Source: Pseudomonas sp. JM0905a (GTDB lineage: Bacteria; Pseudomonadota; Gammaproteobacteria; Pseudomonadales; Pseudomonadaceae). Taken from it: a stretch of DNA of 64,000 nucleotides. This document shows positions 48,048 through 57,968 of the stretch, one piece after another. The notes under the pieces are model-generated. The model was not told the origin of the DNA. It did no database searches and saw nothing but the letters and a program-made list of their open reading frames with translations. The DNA is taken from contig NZ_JACXBU010000007.1 in NCBI RefSeq assembly GCF_014700075.1, positions 310,001 to 374,000 on the forward strand, written 5' to 3'. Made by a program: the position numbers and the translations under genes. The stretch's first letter is position 1; every line of letters begins with the position of its first letter.

Positions 48048-49358
48048 TCAGTCGGCTTTCGGAGCTTCTGCCGGCTTGACTGCCTCTTCGTAGGAAACCG
48101 ACTTGTCGGTTACGTTGGCCTTCTGCAGGACAGTATCTACAACTTGTTCTTCCAGCACAACAGAACGAACTTCGTTCAGTTGCTGGTCGTTCTTGTAGTA
48201 CCAGGCCACTACCTGCTCCGGCTCCTGGTAAGCGGAAGCCATCTCTTCGATCAGCTCACGCACACGGGCTTCGTCGGGCTTCAGCTCGAACTGCTTGACC
48301 ACTTCAGCGACGATCAGACCCAGGACAACGCGACGCTTGGCCTGCTCTTCGAACAGTTCAGCCGGCAGTTGCTCCGGATTGATGTTGCCACCGAACTGCT
48401 GAACAGCCTGGACGCGCAGACGGTTCACTTCGTTGGCGATCAGGGCCTTCGGCACTTCAACCGGGTTGGCAGCCAGCAGGCCGTCCATTACCTGGTTCTT
48501 CACCTTGGACTTGGTAGCCTGGCGCAGCTCGCGCTCCATGTTCTTGCGAACTTCGGCACGGAAGCCTTCCAGACCGCCTTCCTTGATACCGAACAGAGTG
48601 AAGAACTCGTCGTTCAGTTCCGGCAGTTGCGGAGCGGAAACGCCGTTCACGGTCACAGTGAACTCAGCGGTCTTACCGGCCAGATCCAAGTTCTGGTAAT
48701 CAGCCGGGAAAGTCGGATTGATCACGCGCTCTTCGCCAGCCTTGACGCCAACCAGGGCATCTTCGAAGCCCGGGATCATGCGGCCGGAACCCAGGACCAG
48801 CAGGGTGCCCTTGGCGGAACCGCCAGCGAAGGCTTCGCCGTCGATCTTGCCAACGAAATCGATGTTCAGCTGGTCGCCGTTCTCGGCGGCGCGCTCAACG
48901 GCTTCGAAACGGGTGTTCTGCTTGCGCAGGATGTCCAGCATGTTGTCGACATCGGCGTCGCCAACTTCGGCTTGCAGGCGCTCGATGGCGATGCCGTCGA
49001 AGCCAGCGACCTGGAACTCGGGGAATACTTCGAAGGTAGCGATGTATTCCAGGTCCTTGCCCTTCTCGAACACTTTCGGCTCAACGGCCGGGGCGCCAGC
49101 CGGGTTCAGCTTCTGCTCGACAACAGCTTCATAGAAGGAAGACTGGATCAGGTCGCCCAGGACTTCCTGACGAGCGGAGTCCTCGAAGCGCTGACGAATG
49201 ACGCTCATCGGCACTTTGCCCGGGCGGAAGCCGGCAACCTTGGCGCGGCGGGCAGTCTGCTGCAGGCGCTTGGTCACTTCGTTCTCGACGCGCTCGGCCG
49301 GCACGCCGATGGTCATGCGGCGCTCAAGAGCGGAGGTGCTTTCTACAGAAACTTGCAT
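48048..49358 (-). CDS. tig: Trigger factor
   Basis: A ribosome-bound folding chaperone with prolyl isomerase activity. The 436-aa protein has the N-terminal ribosome-binding domain (with the [15 protein letters not shown] loop near residue 43), a central FKBP domain (about 150-245) and a helical C-terminal domain. ATG 49358 gives the known Pseudomonas length; eight codons upstream are open but lack a ribosome site. The 250-bp region upstream, to the tRNA cluster, holds no gene I can see. Confidence 0.96.
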   Translation of the reverse strand: MQVSVESTSALERRMTIGVPAERVENEVTKRLQQTARRAKVAGFRPGKVPMSVIRQRFEDSARQEVLGDLIQSSFYEAVVEQKLNPAGAPAVEPKVFEKGKDLEYIATFEVFPEFQVAGFDGIAIERLQAEVGDADVDNMLDILRKQNTRFEAVERAAENGDQLNIDFVGKIDGEAFAGGSAKGTLLVLGSGRMIPGFEDALVGVKAGEERVINPTFPADYQNLDLAGKTAEFTVTVNGVSAPQLPELNDEFFTLFGIKEGGLEGFRAEVRKNMERELRQATKSKVKNQVMDGLLAANPVEVPKALIANEVNRLRVQAVQQFGGNINPEQLPAELFEEQAKRRVVLGLIVAEVVKQFELKPDEARVRELIEEMASAYQEPEQVVAWYYKNDQQLNEVRSVVLEEQVVDTVLQKANVTDKSVSYEEAVKPAEAPKAD

Positions 49359-49572
49359 GGATAATCCTCGTTGCACAGACATAAGCCGGGCGTTCCGGCC
49401 CCAGAATCAAGGGCATGCATTCTAGTGGGTCGATTTACAGAAGTCACCCGCCAGAAACAGCCGGCAAATCGACGGAATAGAATAAAGAGAAATCAGGATG
49501 TTTCGGGGGCAGGCAGCAACCTGAATCCCCAAGGGCGAAGAACCCCGCCCCACCCGAAAACAGGCCAGAAAT

Positions 49573-49602
49573 GAAAACGCCAGGCTAAGAGCCTGGCGCT
49601 TT
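49573..49602 (-). terminator. Terminator after the tRNA cluster
   Basis: On the minus strand, GAAAGCGCCAGGC, a 5-nt loop and GCCTGGCGTTTTC make a strong T-tailed hairpin just after the last tRNA. Confidence 0.8.
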
Positions 49603-49610
49603 CATGAATA

Positions 49611-49687
49611 TGGGGTGGACGATGGGAATCGAACCCACGACACCAGGAGCCACAATCCTGTGCTCTACCAACTGAGCTACGCCCACC
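49611..49687 (-). tRNA. tRNA-His (GTG), copy 1
   Basis: The 77-nt minus-strand gene folds as a cloverleaf with anticodon loop TTGTGGC, the extra 5' G (G-1) opposite C73 that marks tRNA-His, T-loop TTCGATT and encoded CCA. It is identical to the copy at 49944. Confidence 0.97.
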
Positions 49688-49801
49688 ATATTACGCATTT
49701 GCCGATTTCCATCGGCAGCGGAAGCACTGGAGCCACCGCCTTACAGCCAGAATCGCCAGAAACTCGCGGAACATCCACTATTCAGCACGACTCGAACATC
49801 A

Positions 49802-49886
49802 TGGTGCGGACGGAGAGACTCGAACTCTCACGCCTTGCGGCGCTGGAACCTAAATCCAGTGTGTCTACCAATTCCACCACGTCCGC
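49802..49886 (-). tRNA. tRNA-Leu (TAG)
   Basis: 85 nt with acceptor GCGGACG/CGTCCGC, D-arm GTGGTGGAATTGGTAGAC, anticodon loop TTTAGGT, a long variable arm (CGCCGCAAGGCG) as in class II tRNAs, T-loop TTCGAGT and encoded CCA. Confidence 0.97.
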
Positions 49887-49910
49887 GAGAGGCAACGTTT
49901 GAAACGAAAA

Positions 49911-49931
49911 CGCCAGGCACATCGCCTGGCG
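49911..49931 (-). terminator. Hairpin inside the tRNA cluster
   Basis: CGCCAGGC, 5-nt loop and GCCTGGCG, followed on the minus strand by TTTTCGTTTC. It has the same arms as the terminator at 49578-49598 and lies between tRNA-His copy 2 and tRNA-Leu. It could end part of the transcripts or mark a processing site. Confidence 0.6.
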
Positions 49932-49943
49932 CTCTCTCGAATA

Positions 49944-50020
49944 TGGGGTGGACGATGGGAATCGAACCCACGACACCAGGAGCCACAATCCTGTGCTCTA
50001 CCAACTGAGCTACGCCCACC
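49944..50020 (-). tRNA. tRNA-His (GTG), copy 2
   Basis: Identical in sequence to copy 1, including G-1 and the encoded CCA. It lies between tRNA-Arg and the internal hairpin. Confidence 0.97.
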
Positions 50021-50053
50021 ATATTGCGCATCGCTTGTGCCAATTGTGCCAAA

Positions 50054-50130
50054 TGGCACGCCCGGCAGGACTCGAACCTGCGACCATCCGCTTAGAAGGC
50101 GGATGCTCTATCCAGCTGAGCTACGGGCGC
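50054..50130 (-). tRNA. tRNA-Arg (TCT)
   Basis: 77 nt with acceptor GCGCCCG, anticodon loop CTTCTAA (anticodon TCT), T-loop TTCGAGT and encoded CCA. It is the promoter-proximal gene of the cluster. Confidence 0.96.
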
Positions 50131-50235
50131 TTATATCTGCAAGCAGACTATAAAGCTTCGGCTTAGGTTGAATCACCTGGATTCGCCTTGGCCGTCTTAC
50201 CCAGCGACAGGCTGTGCTCGACAAGCGGGGCGCAT

Positions 50236-50262
50236 GTTATAGCCAGCCCCACCCCTCGTCAA
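50236..50262 (-). promoter_or_regulatory. Promoter of the tRNA cluster
   Basis: On the minus strand, TTGACG and TATAAC are 15 bp apart, followed by a GC-rich discriminator (ATGCGCCCCGC) as in stable-RNA promoters under stringent control. It sits about 105 bp before tRNA-Arg. No gene is seen in the remaining 260-bp gap to folD. Confidence 0.6.
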
Positions 50263-50393
50263 CAGGAAAATTTAAAAAAATCAGAAAGATATAGGCGCCG
50301 GGACAAAATGCAGACCACCCGCCTTTGCCCGCCCGCCCCTCCATGCGAGAATACGCGCCCTTTTTAGCCCTTCCCGATGGTTAATCTAGCGTC

Positions 50394-51248
50394 ATGACCG
50401 CACAACTGATCGACGGCAAAACGATCGCCGCCCGCCTCCGCCAGCAGATAGCCCAACGTGTCGCCGAGCGCCGCCAGCAAGGACTTCGCGTTCCCGGCCT
50501 CGCCGTGATCCTGGTCGGCAGCGATCCCGCCTCCCAGGTCTACGTCGCCCACAAGCGCAAGGACTGCGAGGAAGTCGGCTTTCTTTCCCAGGCCCATGAC
50601 CTGCCTGCCAGCACCAGCCAGGCCGAATTGCTGGCACTGATCGATCGCCTCAATGAGGCCCCAGCCATCGACGGCATCCTGGTCCAGCTGCCGCTGCCGG
50701 AGCACCTTGATGCGTCGCAACTGCTGGAGCGCATCCATCCCGACAAGGACGTGGATGGCTTCCACCCCTACAACGTCGGTCGCCTGGCCCAGCGCATTCC
50801 CCTGCTCCGCCCCTGCACTCCCAAGGGCATCATGACCCTGCTGGAAAGCACCGGAACGGATCTCTACGGTATGAACGCCGTGGTAGTAGGCGCGTCCAAT
50901 ATCGTGGGCCGCCCTATGGCTCTGGAACTGTTGCTGGCCGGCTGCACCGTGACCGTCACCCACCGCTTCACCAAAGATCTGGCTGGCCACGTTGCCAACG
51001 CAGACCTGGTTGTAGTGGCCGCCGGCAAGCCTGGCCTGGTCAAAGGTGAGTGGATCAAGCCCGGCGCCATCGTTATTGACGTCGGCATCAACCGCCAGGA
51101 AGACGGTAAGCTGGTGGGCGACGTGGAGTATGACGTCGCCGAGCAACGCGCCAGCTGGATCACTCCGGTTCCGGGTGGCGTCGGCCCCATGACCCGCGCC
51201 TGCCTGCTGGAGAACACCCTCTACGCAGCCGAAACGCTCCACGCCTGA
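50394..51248 (+). CDS. folD: FolD methylene-THF dehydrogenase/cyclohydrolase
   Basis: Converts methylene-tetrahydrofolate to formyl-tetrahydrofolate with NADP. The 284-aa protein has the catalytic Y50-x-x-x-K54 (YVAHK) and [10 protein letters not shown]. The NADP-binding [13 protein letters not shown] and the C-terminal [10 protein letters not shown] are also present. The promoter is not obvious and the ribosome site is weak. It converges on cysS across a shared terminator. Confidence 0.97.
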   Translation: MTAQLIDGKTIAARLRQQIAQRVAERRQQGLRVPGLAVILVGSDPASQVYVAHKRKDCEEVGFLSQAHDLPASTSQAELLALIDRLNEAPAIDGILVQLPLPEHLDASQLLERIHPDKDVDGFHPYNVGRLAQRIPLLRPCTPKGIMTLLESTGTDLYGMNAVVVGASNIVGRPMALELLLAGCTVTVTHRFTKDLAGHVANADLVVVAAGKPGLVKGEWIKPGAIVIDVGINRQEDGKLVGDVEYDVAEQRASWITPVPGGVGPMTRACLLENTLYAAETLHA

Positions 51249-51260
51249 GGCGAAAGGAAA

Positions 51261-51291
51261 TAAAAAAGGCCGCATCCAGCGGCCTTTTTTA
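51261..51291. terminator. Bidirectional terminator between folD and cysS
   Basis: TAAAAAAGGCCGC, a 5-nt loop and the complementary arm with six T residues, symmetric in both directions. Confidence 0.92.
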
Positions 51292-51314
51292 TGAGCGAAT
51301 CCGACTGAGCAAAC

Positions 51315-52700
51315 TCAGTCGGCAAGACGCCAGGTAGTACCGCCCTTCCCGTCCTCCAGCACCACGCCCATTGCGGTGAGCTGATCACGGATGCGGTCGG
51401 ACTCGCCCCAGTTCTTCTCTGCACGCGCTTGCAGGCGCGCCTGGATCAGCGACTCGACCTCGGCAGCATCCACCTTGCCCTCGGCGCCGGCACGCAGGAA
51501 GGCATCCGGCTCCAGCTGCAGCACGCCGAGCAGGCCGGCCAGCGCCTTGAGCTGCGCCGCCAAGGCAGCGGCAGCGGAAAGATCGCCGTCACGCAGGCGA
51601 TTCACTTCGCGCACCATCTCGAAGAGCACCGCGCAGGCTTCCGGACTGTTGAAATCATCGTCCATTGCAGCCGCGAAGCGCTCGACGAAGGCTTCGCCAC
51701 CCGCAGGAGCGGCATCAGGGAGACCGCGGAGCGCGTGGTAGAAGCGCTCCAGGGCGCCCTTGGCTTCCTTCAGGCTTTCTTCAGAGTAGTTGATCGGGCT
51801 GCGGTAGTGACTGGACACCAGCAGGTAGCGCACCACTTCGGGGTGGTACTTTTCCAGCACCTCGCGAATAGTGAAGAAGTTGCCAAGGGACTTGGACATC
51901 TTCTCGCCATCCACACGCACAGCACCGGCATGCATCCAGGACTTGGCGTAGAGCTTGCCGGTAGCCGCCTCGCTCTGGGCGATCTCGTTCTCATGGTGCG
52001 GGAACACCAGGTCCGGACCGCCGCCATGGATATCGAAAGTCTCGCCCAGGCAGCAGGTAGACATCACCGAGCACTCGATGTGCCAGCCCGGACGACCTGG
52101 GCCCCACGGCGAATCCCAACTCGGCTCACCCGGCTTGGCGCCTTTCCAGAGCACGAAGTCCAGCGGGTCTTCCTTGATCTCGTCCACCTCGATGCGCGCG
52201 CCGATCTTCAGCTCGTCGATCTTGCGGCGGGACAGCTTGCCGTAGCCTTCGAACTTGCCCACGCGGTAGTAGACGTCGCCATTGCCCGGGGCATAGGCAA
52301 AGCCCTTGGCGATAAGTGTCTGGATCATCTCGTGCATGCCGGCGATGTGGCCGGTGGCACGCGGCTCGATATCCGGACGCAGCACGGACAGGCGCGCCTC
52401 GTCCTCGTGCATTGCCGCAATCATGCGCTCTACCAGCGCCTCGAACGGCTCTCCGTTCTCATTGGCGCGACGGATGATCTTGTCGTCGATATCAGTGATG
52501 TTGCGCACGTAGGTGAGGTCGTAGCCGCGATGACGCAGCCAGCGCGCCACCACGTCGAATGCCACCATCACGCGAGCATGGCCGATGTGGCAGAAGTCAT
52601 AGACCGTCATGCCGCAGACATACATGCGCACCTGGTTGCCGACCAGCGGCTGCAGCGGTTCCTTGGTCTTGCTGAGGGTGTTGTAGATCGACAGCGTCAT
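51315..52700 (-). CDS. cysS: Cysteinyl-tRNA synthetase
   Basis: Charges tRNA-Cys. The 461-aa class I enzyme has HIGH at residues 38-41, KMSKS in [11 protein letters not shown], and zinc ligands including C29, the cysteine of WHIECSVM and the histidine/glutamate of HHENE. Two ATGs lie side by side. The second (52700) gives the N-terminus [10 protein letters not shown] with GGGG at 6 nt, and the first overlaps the glnS stop as ATGA. glnS-cysS is therefore an operon. Confidence 0.97.
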   Translation of the reverse strand: MTLSIYNTLSKTKEPLQPLVGNQVRMYVCGMTVYDFCHIGHARVMVAFDVVARWLRHRGYDLTYVRNITDIDDKIIRRANENGEPFEALVERMIAAMHEDEARLSVLRPDIEPRATGHIAGMHEMIQTLIAKGFAYAPGNGDVYYRVGKFEGYGKLSRRKIDELKIGARIEVDEIKEDPLDFVLWKGAKPGEPSWDSPWGPGRPGWHIECSVMSTCCLGETFDIHGGGPDLVFPHHENEIAQSEAATGKLYAKSWMHAGAVRVDGEKMSKSLGNFFTIREVLEKYHPEVVRYLLVSSHYRSPINYSEESLKEAKGALERFYHALRGLPDAAPAGGEAFVERFAAAMDDDFNSPEACAVLFEMVREVNRLRDGDLSAAAALAAQLKALAGLLGVLQLEPDAFLRAGAEGKVDAAEVESLIQARLQARAEKNWGESDRIRDQLTAMGVVLEDGKGGTTWRLAD

Positions 52701-54367
52701 CATTGGCCCCATGAATCGCGCAGGGTCACAGTACGGTTGAACACCGGCTTGCCGGGCTGGGTGTCCTTCAGATCAGCGACGAAATAGCCTTCACGCTCGA
52801 ACTGGAAGCGATCTTCCGGCTGAGCCTGGGCCAGCGACGGCTCGGCGCGGCAACCGGTCAGTACTTGCAGCGAATCCGGGTTGATGTTGTCGAGGAAGCT
52901 GCCGCCCTCTTCCGATTTTTCCGGGTTCGCCGAACGGAACAGGCGATCGTACAGGCGAACTTCGCATTCCACGCTGCCTTCGGCCGGTACCCAGTGGATC
53001 ACGCCCTTGACCTTGCGGCCTTCCGGGTTCTTGCCCAAGGTGTCCGGGTCATAGCTGCAGCGCAGTTCGACGACTTTGCCGTCGGCATCCTTGATGGCCT
53101 CGTCAGCGCGGATCACGTAGCTGCCGCGCAGGCGCACTTCCCCACCAGGGATCAGGCGCTTGAACCCGGCCGGCGGGACTTCCTCGAAGTCGGTGGCATC
53201 AATGTACAGCTCTCGGGAGAACGGCAGCACGCGAACACCCATGTCTTCTTTCGGGTGACGCGGCAGCTCCAGGTTTTCCACCTGGCCTTCCGGATAGTTG
53301 GTGATCACCACCTTGATCGGATGCAGCACGCACATGGCGCGGGGCGCGGTAGCGTCCAAGTGGTCACGAATGCTGAATTCCAGCATGCCGATATCCACCA
53401 CACCGCTGGCACGGTTCACGCCGATCATTTCGCAGAAGTTGCGGATGGACTCGGGGGTGTAGCCGCGGCGGCGATAGCCGGACAGGGTCGACATGCGCGG
53501 ATCGTCCCAGCCACTCACATGACGCTCATCTACCAGCTGCTTGAGCTTGCGTTTGCTGGTGATCGTGTAGTTCAGATTCAGGCGCGAGAACTCATACTGG
53601 CGCGGCTGGGCCGGAACCGACAGGTTTTCCAGGAACCATTCGTAAAGCGGGCGGTGATCCTCGAACTCCAGGGTGCAGATGGAGTGAGTGATGCCCTCGA
53701 TGGCGTCCGACTGACCATGGGTGAAGTCATAGCTCGGGTAGATGCACCACTTGTCGCCGGTCTGGTGGTGGTGGGCATGGCGGATGCGATAGAGGATCGG
53801 ATCGCGCAGGTTCATGTTCGGCGAAGTCATGTCGATCTTCGCGCGCAGGGAACGGGCGCCATCCGGGAATTCGCCGGCCTTCATGCGGGCGAACAGGTCC
53901 AGGTTTTCATCTACCGAGCGGTCACGGAACGGGCTGTTCCTGCCGGGCTCGGTCAGGCTGCCACGGTACTCGCGCGCCTCTTCCGGCGACAGGTCGCAGA
54001 CGAAGGCCTTGCCGGCCTTGATCAGCTCGATCGCCCAGTCATGCAGCTGATCGAAATAACCGGAGGCATAGCGCACTTCGCCGGCCCACTGGAAACCCAG
54101 CCACTTCACGTCGCTCTCGATGGCGTCGATGTACTCCTGGTCTTCCTTGGCCGGGTTGGTGTCGTCGAAGCGCAGGTGGCAGTCACCGCCGAACTCCTTG
54201 GCCAGGCCGAAGTTCAGGCAGATCGACTTGGCATGGCCGATGTGCAGGTAACCATTGGGCTCCGGCGGGAAGCGGGTGACGATCTTGGTGTGCTTGCCGG
54301 CGTCCAGATCCGCCTGAACGATCTGGCGCAGGAAGTTGGAAGCGGCGGGAGTCTCTGGCTTGCTCAT
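52700..54367 (-). CDS. glnS: Glutaminyl-tRNA synthetase
   Basis: A 555-aa class I synthetase for tRNA-Gln. HIGH is at residues 42-45 (LHIGHAKS), and the KMSKS equivalent appears as TSKRK in [13 protein letters not shown]. The C-terminal anticodon-binding beta barrels are complete. The presence of glnS means the indirect amidation route is not needed for Gln-tRNA. It precedes cysS with stop/start overlap. It is divergent from ppiB across about 120 bp. Confidence 0.97.
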   Translation of the reverse strand: MSKPETPAASNFLRQIVQADLDAGKHTKIVTRFPPEPNGYLHIGHAKSICLNFGLAKEFGGDCHLRFDDTNPAKEDQEYIDAIESDVKWLGFQWAGEVRYASGYFDQLHDWAIELIKAGKAFVCDLSPEEAREYRGSLTEPGRNSPFRDRSVDENLDLFARMKAGEFPDGARSLRAKIDMTSPNMNLRDPILYRIRHAHHHQTGDKWCIYPSYDFTHGQSDAIEGITHSICTLEFEDHRPLYEWFLENLSVPAQPRQYEFSRLNLNYTITSKRKLKQLVDERHVSGWDDPRMSTLSGYRRRGYTPESIRNFCEMIGVNRASGVVDIGMLEFSIRDHLDATAPRAMCVLHPIKVVITNYPEGQVENLELPRHPKEDMGVRVLPFSRELYIDATDFEEVPPAGFKRLIPGGEVRLRGSYVIRADEAIKDADGKVVELRCSYDPDTLGKNPEGRKVKGVIHWVPAEGSVECEVRLYDRLFRSANPEKSEEGGSFLDNINPDSLQVLTGCRAEPSLAQAQPEDRFQFEREGYFVADLKDTQPGKPVFNRTVTLRDSWGQ

Positions 54368-54489
54368 GGGGTCCTTAGATCTAGCTGGTGCGCGGCTCAG
54401 GGTAGGCCGGCCAAATCAAAGCGCTTATCATAGCCGAAGCTGTCAATCCCCTGACAGGCCTTGGATTTCTCGATAGAGCGAATAGCCCA

Positions 54490-54984
54490 ATGATCAAGCT
54501 GCATACCAACCACGGCGTCATCACCCTGCAACTCTTCGAAGACAAAGCCCCGGAAACCGTGGCCAACTTCAAGGAGTACGTGAAGTCCGGCCACTACGAC
54601 GGCACCGTCTTCCACCGCGTGATCGGCAACTTCATGATCCAGGGCGGCGGTTTCGAGCCGGGCATGAAGCAGAAGTCCACTCGCGCCCCGATCAAGAACG
54701 AGGCCAACAACGGCCTGTCCAACAAGGTCGGCACCATCGCCATGGCTCGCACCATGGAGCCGCACTCGGCCTCCGCTCAGTTCTTCATCAACGTGGCCGA
54801 CAACACCTTCCTCAACCACAGCGCGCCGACCGTACAGGGCTGGGGCTACGCCGTATTCGGTGAAGTGGTAGAAGGCATGGACGTGGTGAACAAGATCAAG
54901 GCAGTCGCCACCACCATGAAGGCCGGCCACCAGGATGTCCCGGTCGATGACGTGATCATCGAGAAGGCCGAGATCGTCGAGTGA
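54490..54984 (+). CDS. ppiB: Cytosolic cyclophilin PpiB
   Basis: A 164-aa peptidyl-prolyl isomerase with no signal peptide. The cyclophilin active-site elements are [14 protein letters not shown] (arginine near residue 43) and [16 protein letters not shown]. The stop overlaps the lpxH start (GTGA), so the two are coupled. Confidence 0.96.
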   Translation: MIKLHTNHGVITLQLFEDKAPETVANFKEYVKSGHYDGTVFHRVIGNFMIQGGGFEPGMKQKSTRAPIKNEANNGLSNKVGTIAMARTMEPHSASAQFFINVADNTFLNHSAPTVQGWGYAVFGEVVEGMDVVNKIKAVATTMKAGHQDVPVDDVIIEKAEIVE

Positions 54985-55703
54985 TATTGCTGATCTCCGA
55001 TCTGCATCTCGAAGAAGAACGCCCGGATATCACCCGGGCGTTTCTTCATTTCCTGCAGACCCGCGCACCGCAAGCCGAAGCCCTCTACATACTTGGCGAT
55101 TTCTTCGAAGCCTGGATTGGCGACGACGCCATGACACCCTTCCAGCACTCCATCGCCCAGGCCCTGCGGAAGCTGGCCGATGGCGGTACACGCATTTTCC
55201 TCATGCACGGCAACCGTGACTTCATGATCGGCAGCGCCTTCTGCCGCGAAGCCGGCTGCACCTTGCTGAAAGATCCAAGTCTTGTCCAGATGAACGGCGA
55301 ACCCGTACTGCTGATGCACGGCGACAGCCTGTGCACCCACGACGAGGCCTACATGCGCCTGCGCAAGTGGCTTCGCAATCCGGCGAGCCTCTTCATCCTG
55401 CGCAACCTGCCACTGACCACCCGGCACAAACTGGCTCGCAAGCTACGCAAGGAAAGCCGGATGCAAACCCCGCAAAAGGCGGCAGAAATTACTGACGTCA
55501 CCCCGGAGGAGATCCCTCGCATCCTTCGCCAGCATGGTGTCCGGACGCTAATCCACGGCCACACCCACCGCCCCGCAACGCACGAACTGGACCTTGACGG
55601 CCAACCCGCCCGTCGTATCGTTCTCGGCGATTGGGATCGACGCGGCTGGGCCCTTCAGGTAGATGAGAACGGCTTTCTGCAACACCCGTTCGACTTCGTC
55701 TGA
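54981..55703 (+). CDS. lpxH: UDP-2,3-diacylglucosamine hydrolase LpxH
   Basis: Hydrolyses UDP-diacylglucosamine to lipid X, the fourth step of lipid A synthesis, at the inner-membrane surface. The 240-aa calcineurin-like protein has D7-x-H9 (SDLHL), [11 protein letters not shown] with D40, MHGNRDFM and the late HGHTHRP. It starts with GTG that overlaps the ppiB stop. Length is normal. Confidence 0.96.
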   Translation: MILLISDLHLEEERPDITRAFLHFLQTRAPQAEALYILGDFFEAWIGDDAMTPFQHSIAQALRKLADGGTRIFLMHGNRDFMIGSAFCREAGCTLLKDPSLVQMNGEPVLLMHGDSLCTHDEAYMRLRKWLRNPASLFILRNLPLTTRHKLARKLRKESRMQTPQKAAEITDVTPEEIPRILRQHGVRTLIHGHTHRPATHELDLDGQPARRIVLGDWDRRGWALQVDENGFLQHPFDFV

Positions 55704-55806
55704 AACTTCCTACGAGCCGCTCTCCCCAGGCCGGCAGTCCTCCCCTTGACGAGGTGGCAGCCGGCTATCAGCATCGCCGCTCCCGATTCATTGTCACGGA
55801 GCGACC

Positions 55807-57147
55807 ATGCCATTCACCAAGGCACAACTCATCAAATACCTGGGCGGCCCCGCCCTTCTCGCCGTCATTGGCTTTGCCCTGTTCAACGGCATCTTCTTCT
55901 ACAACGAAGCAGGTTTCGCCACTCACGTGCGGACCATATTCGGTGAAGAAAAGGTGGTGGAAGATGTTGGCTACGCCACCAAATGGTTCGGCCGCGCGAC
56001 CCCCTGGAAGAAAGCACTCAGCGTGCAGTCGGTGCTGACCGAAGCACTGGAAAAGAGCAGGAACAGCGACAGCGACAACGATTCACTCGGCGCCACCATC
56101 GAAGCCTTCCCGATCGTGTTCCTCGGCAACGTCGATGCCAAGGTGGAGTCTTCCGCACGCTTCCGCCTGCCCGGCGGCGACCAGTTCCTCAGGATCGCCC
56201 AGGAATATCGCAACCCCGAGAACTTCATCGGAACGGCACTGGTTCCGGCCATCAAGGAAACCTTGCAAGCCACCGCTTCACTGATGAGTGCCGACGATTT
56301 CTACGCTGGCGCACGCAGCGAATTCGCCGCCGAGTTCGAGAACCAGCTCAACGACGGTCTCTACCTGATCAAGCGCAAGGAAGTCCGCGGCCCGCGCGGT
56401 GCCCTCCCCCACCAGACCGCCATTCTCCAGGCCGGTACCGAGCAAGGCAGCTTCGGCGACAACAGTGCCAGCCAGTTCGTCACCGAGAAGGTGGTAGACG
56501 CCAAGGGCATTGCCGTCCGCAAGCAACAGCAATTTCGCAAGTACGGCGTCGAGGTGGTCGAGGCGCGCATCACCAACGTCGACCCCAATCCGCAATATAA
56601 ACAACGCATGGTCAAGGTCCAGCAAGCCTTGGCCGAGCTGGCGGTTGCCAGGCAGAACCGCCTGAAGGAAGAAGAAGAGAAACTGCTGGTGACCGCTCGC
56701 GGCGAAAAGGAAGTGGAAGCTCGTCGCCAGGAGACCCTGCGCGATCAGATCGAACGCACCACCCAAGCGGAAACCGAGAAGCAGCTGGCGATCATCAACG
56801 CCGAACGCGAAAAGGGCCGCGCCGAGATCGAGAAGCAAACTGCCGAGTTGCTGCGTGACAAGGCCTCGATCACCGCAGACGCCACCAAGATCACCGCAGA
56901 CGCAGACGCCTACGCCCGCGAAGCGGTAATCAAGGCCGACGGCGCACTGCAACCCAAGCTCGACGCCCTGATCGCCATCAACAAGGTATGGGCTGAAGCG
57001 GCAGCCAAGGCGCCGGTCCCCAGCGTGATGATGGCCGGCGGGCAGAGCAGCGCCAGCGGCCGCCAGGACGAAATCGGCCAACTGATGGGCGTCCTCGCCA
57101 CCAAGGCAGCGAGAGACCTGGCCCTGGATATGAAAGTGAAGGAATAA
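55807..57147 (+). CDS. SPFH/Band 7-like membrane protein
   Basis: A 446-aa protein with one N-terminal membrane helix (about 14-32, PALLAVIGFALFNGIFFY). An SPFH-like region (about 85-265, including FRLPGGDQFLRIAQEY and VVEARITNVDPNPQYKQRM) follows. Next is a long charged coiled coil (about 268-375, rich in K, E, R and A), then a short helical tail. It looks like a flotillin/prohibitin relative. No NfeD or FtsH gene is next to it. Its function is unknown; a membrane-scaffold role is inferred from the fold. It lies between lpxH and the convergent miaE. Confidence 0.8.
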   Translation: MPFTKAQLIKYLGGPALLAVIGFALFNGIFFYNEAGFATHVRTIFGEEKVVEDVGYATKWFGRATPWKKALSVQSVLTEALEKSRNSDSDNDSLGATIEAFPIVFLGNVDAKVESSARFRLPGGDQFLRIAQEYRNPENFIGTALVPAIKETLQATASLMSADDFYAGARSEFAAEFENQLNDGLYLIKRKEVRGPRGALPHQTAILQAGTEQGSFGDNSASQFVTEKVVDAKGIAVRKQQQFRKYGVEVVEARITNVDPNPQYKQRMVKVQQALAELAVARQNRLKEEEEKLLVTARGEKEVEARRQETLRDQIERTTQAETEKQLAIINAEREKGRAEIEKQTAELLRDKASITADATKITADADAYAREAVIKADGALQPKLDALIAINKVWAEAAAKAPVPSVMMAGGQSSASGRQDEIGQLMGVLATKAARDLALDMKVKE

Positions 57148-57156
57148 GCCACAATC

Positions 57157-57185
57157 GAAAAAGCGCCCCGAGGGGCGCTTTTTTC
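57157..57185. terminator. Terminator between the SPFH gene and miaE
   Basis: GAAAAAGCGCCCC, a 2-nt loop, GGGGCGC and a run of T residues, useful to both convergent genes. Confidence 0.9.
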
Positions 57186-57192
57186 ATCCTGG

Positions 57193-57795
57193 TCAGGCCG
57201 GCACGCCGCTGTGGAAACGGAATTCCTCGTCCGGAGACTCGATCAGCCCCCGCTCGGCCGCCCTCACCTTCTCGACGGTGTGATCCACGTCCCGCGCTTC
57301 TCCGAACTGATACGCAAGCTTCAGGTAACCCTGGTAATGGCGGGACTCACTCTTCAGCAGACCGCCATAGAACTTGCCCAGTTCTTCGTCCAGATGCGGC
57401 ACCAGGGCCTCGAAACGCTCGCAGGAGCGCGCTTCGATGAAGGCCCCCACCACCAGCGTGTCCACGAGCTTCTGCGGCTCGTGGTTGCGCACCAACTTGC
57501 GCAGGCCGGATGCATAGCGGGAGGCTGAAACGGGCTTCAGGTCGATCTTGCGACGCTTCATGATGCGCAGCACCTGCTCGTGGTGCACGAGCTCTTCGCG
57601 GGCTAGGCGCGACATGAAATTGATCAGGTCCAGGTGCGTGGCGTACTTGGCCATCAGCGCCATCGCCGTGGAGGCTGCCTTGAACTCGTTGTTCTTGTGG
57701 TCGATCAGCAGGGTTTCCTGATCGGCCAGCGCGGCCGCCACCCAGGCATCGGGGGTACGGCAACCAAGAAAGTCATGAATTTCAGGCAGGGTCAC
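57193..57795 (-). CDS. miaE: MiaE tRNA-(ms2i6A37) hydroxylase
   Basis: An oxygen-dependent diiron enzyme that hydroxylates the isopentenyl group of ms2i6A at position 37 of tRNA. The 200-aa ferritin-like protein has the E-x-x-H pair EELVHH (E67/E68, H71), and further ligands in GAFIEARSCERF and SESRHYQGY. It starts with GTG. Family members are found in facultative or aerobic proteobacteria. Confidence 0.94.
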   Translation of the reverse strand: MTLPEIHDFLGCRTPDAWVAAALADQETLLIDHKNNEFKAASTAMALMAKYATHLDLINFMSRLAREELVHHEQVLRIMKRRKIDLKPVSASRYASGLRKLVRNHEPQKLVDTLVVGAFIEARSCERFEALVPHLDEELGKFYGGLLKSESRHYQGYLKLAYQFGEARDVDHTVEKVRAAERGLIESPDEEFRFHSGVPA

Positions 57796-57888
57796 AAGCG
57801 GCTCTCGTCATGCTGGGCGCCACGCTGGCCGGGCCCCCGAAGGCGGAGCATTATACGAATGCAGGACGCGACGACCAGCCCGAGCCGC

Positions 57889-57931
57889 TTGATATATGTC
57901 AAGAACACCAAAGCTGAATCGGGACTACATT
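57889..57931 (+). promoter_or_regulatory. Anr (FNR-type) box and promoter
   Basis: TTGATATATGTCAA (57889-57902) differs from the Anr consensus TTGAT-N4-ATCAA at one base. A -10 candidate TACATT at 57926-57931 gives a start near 57938, so the box is centred about -42, the class II activation position. It predicts induction under low oxygen. Confidence 0.75.
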
Positions 57932-57968
57932 TGTTTTGGCTATAAGCCATCGACAGGGAGAGAGGACC

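Noticed and set aside
47166-49364. 732-codon plus-strand frame across clpX, clpP and tig
   Set aside because: It crosses three well-supported minus-strand genes and their gaps, and no family resemblance is visible.
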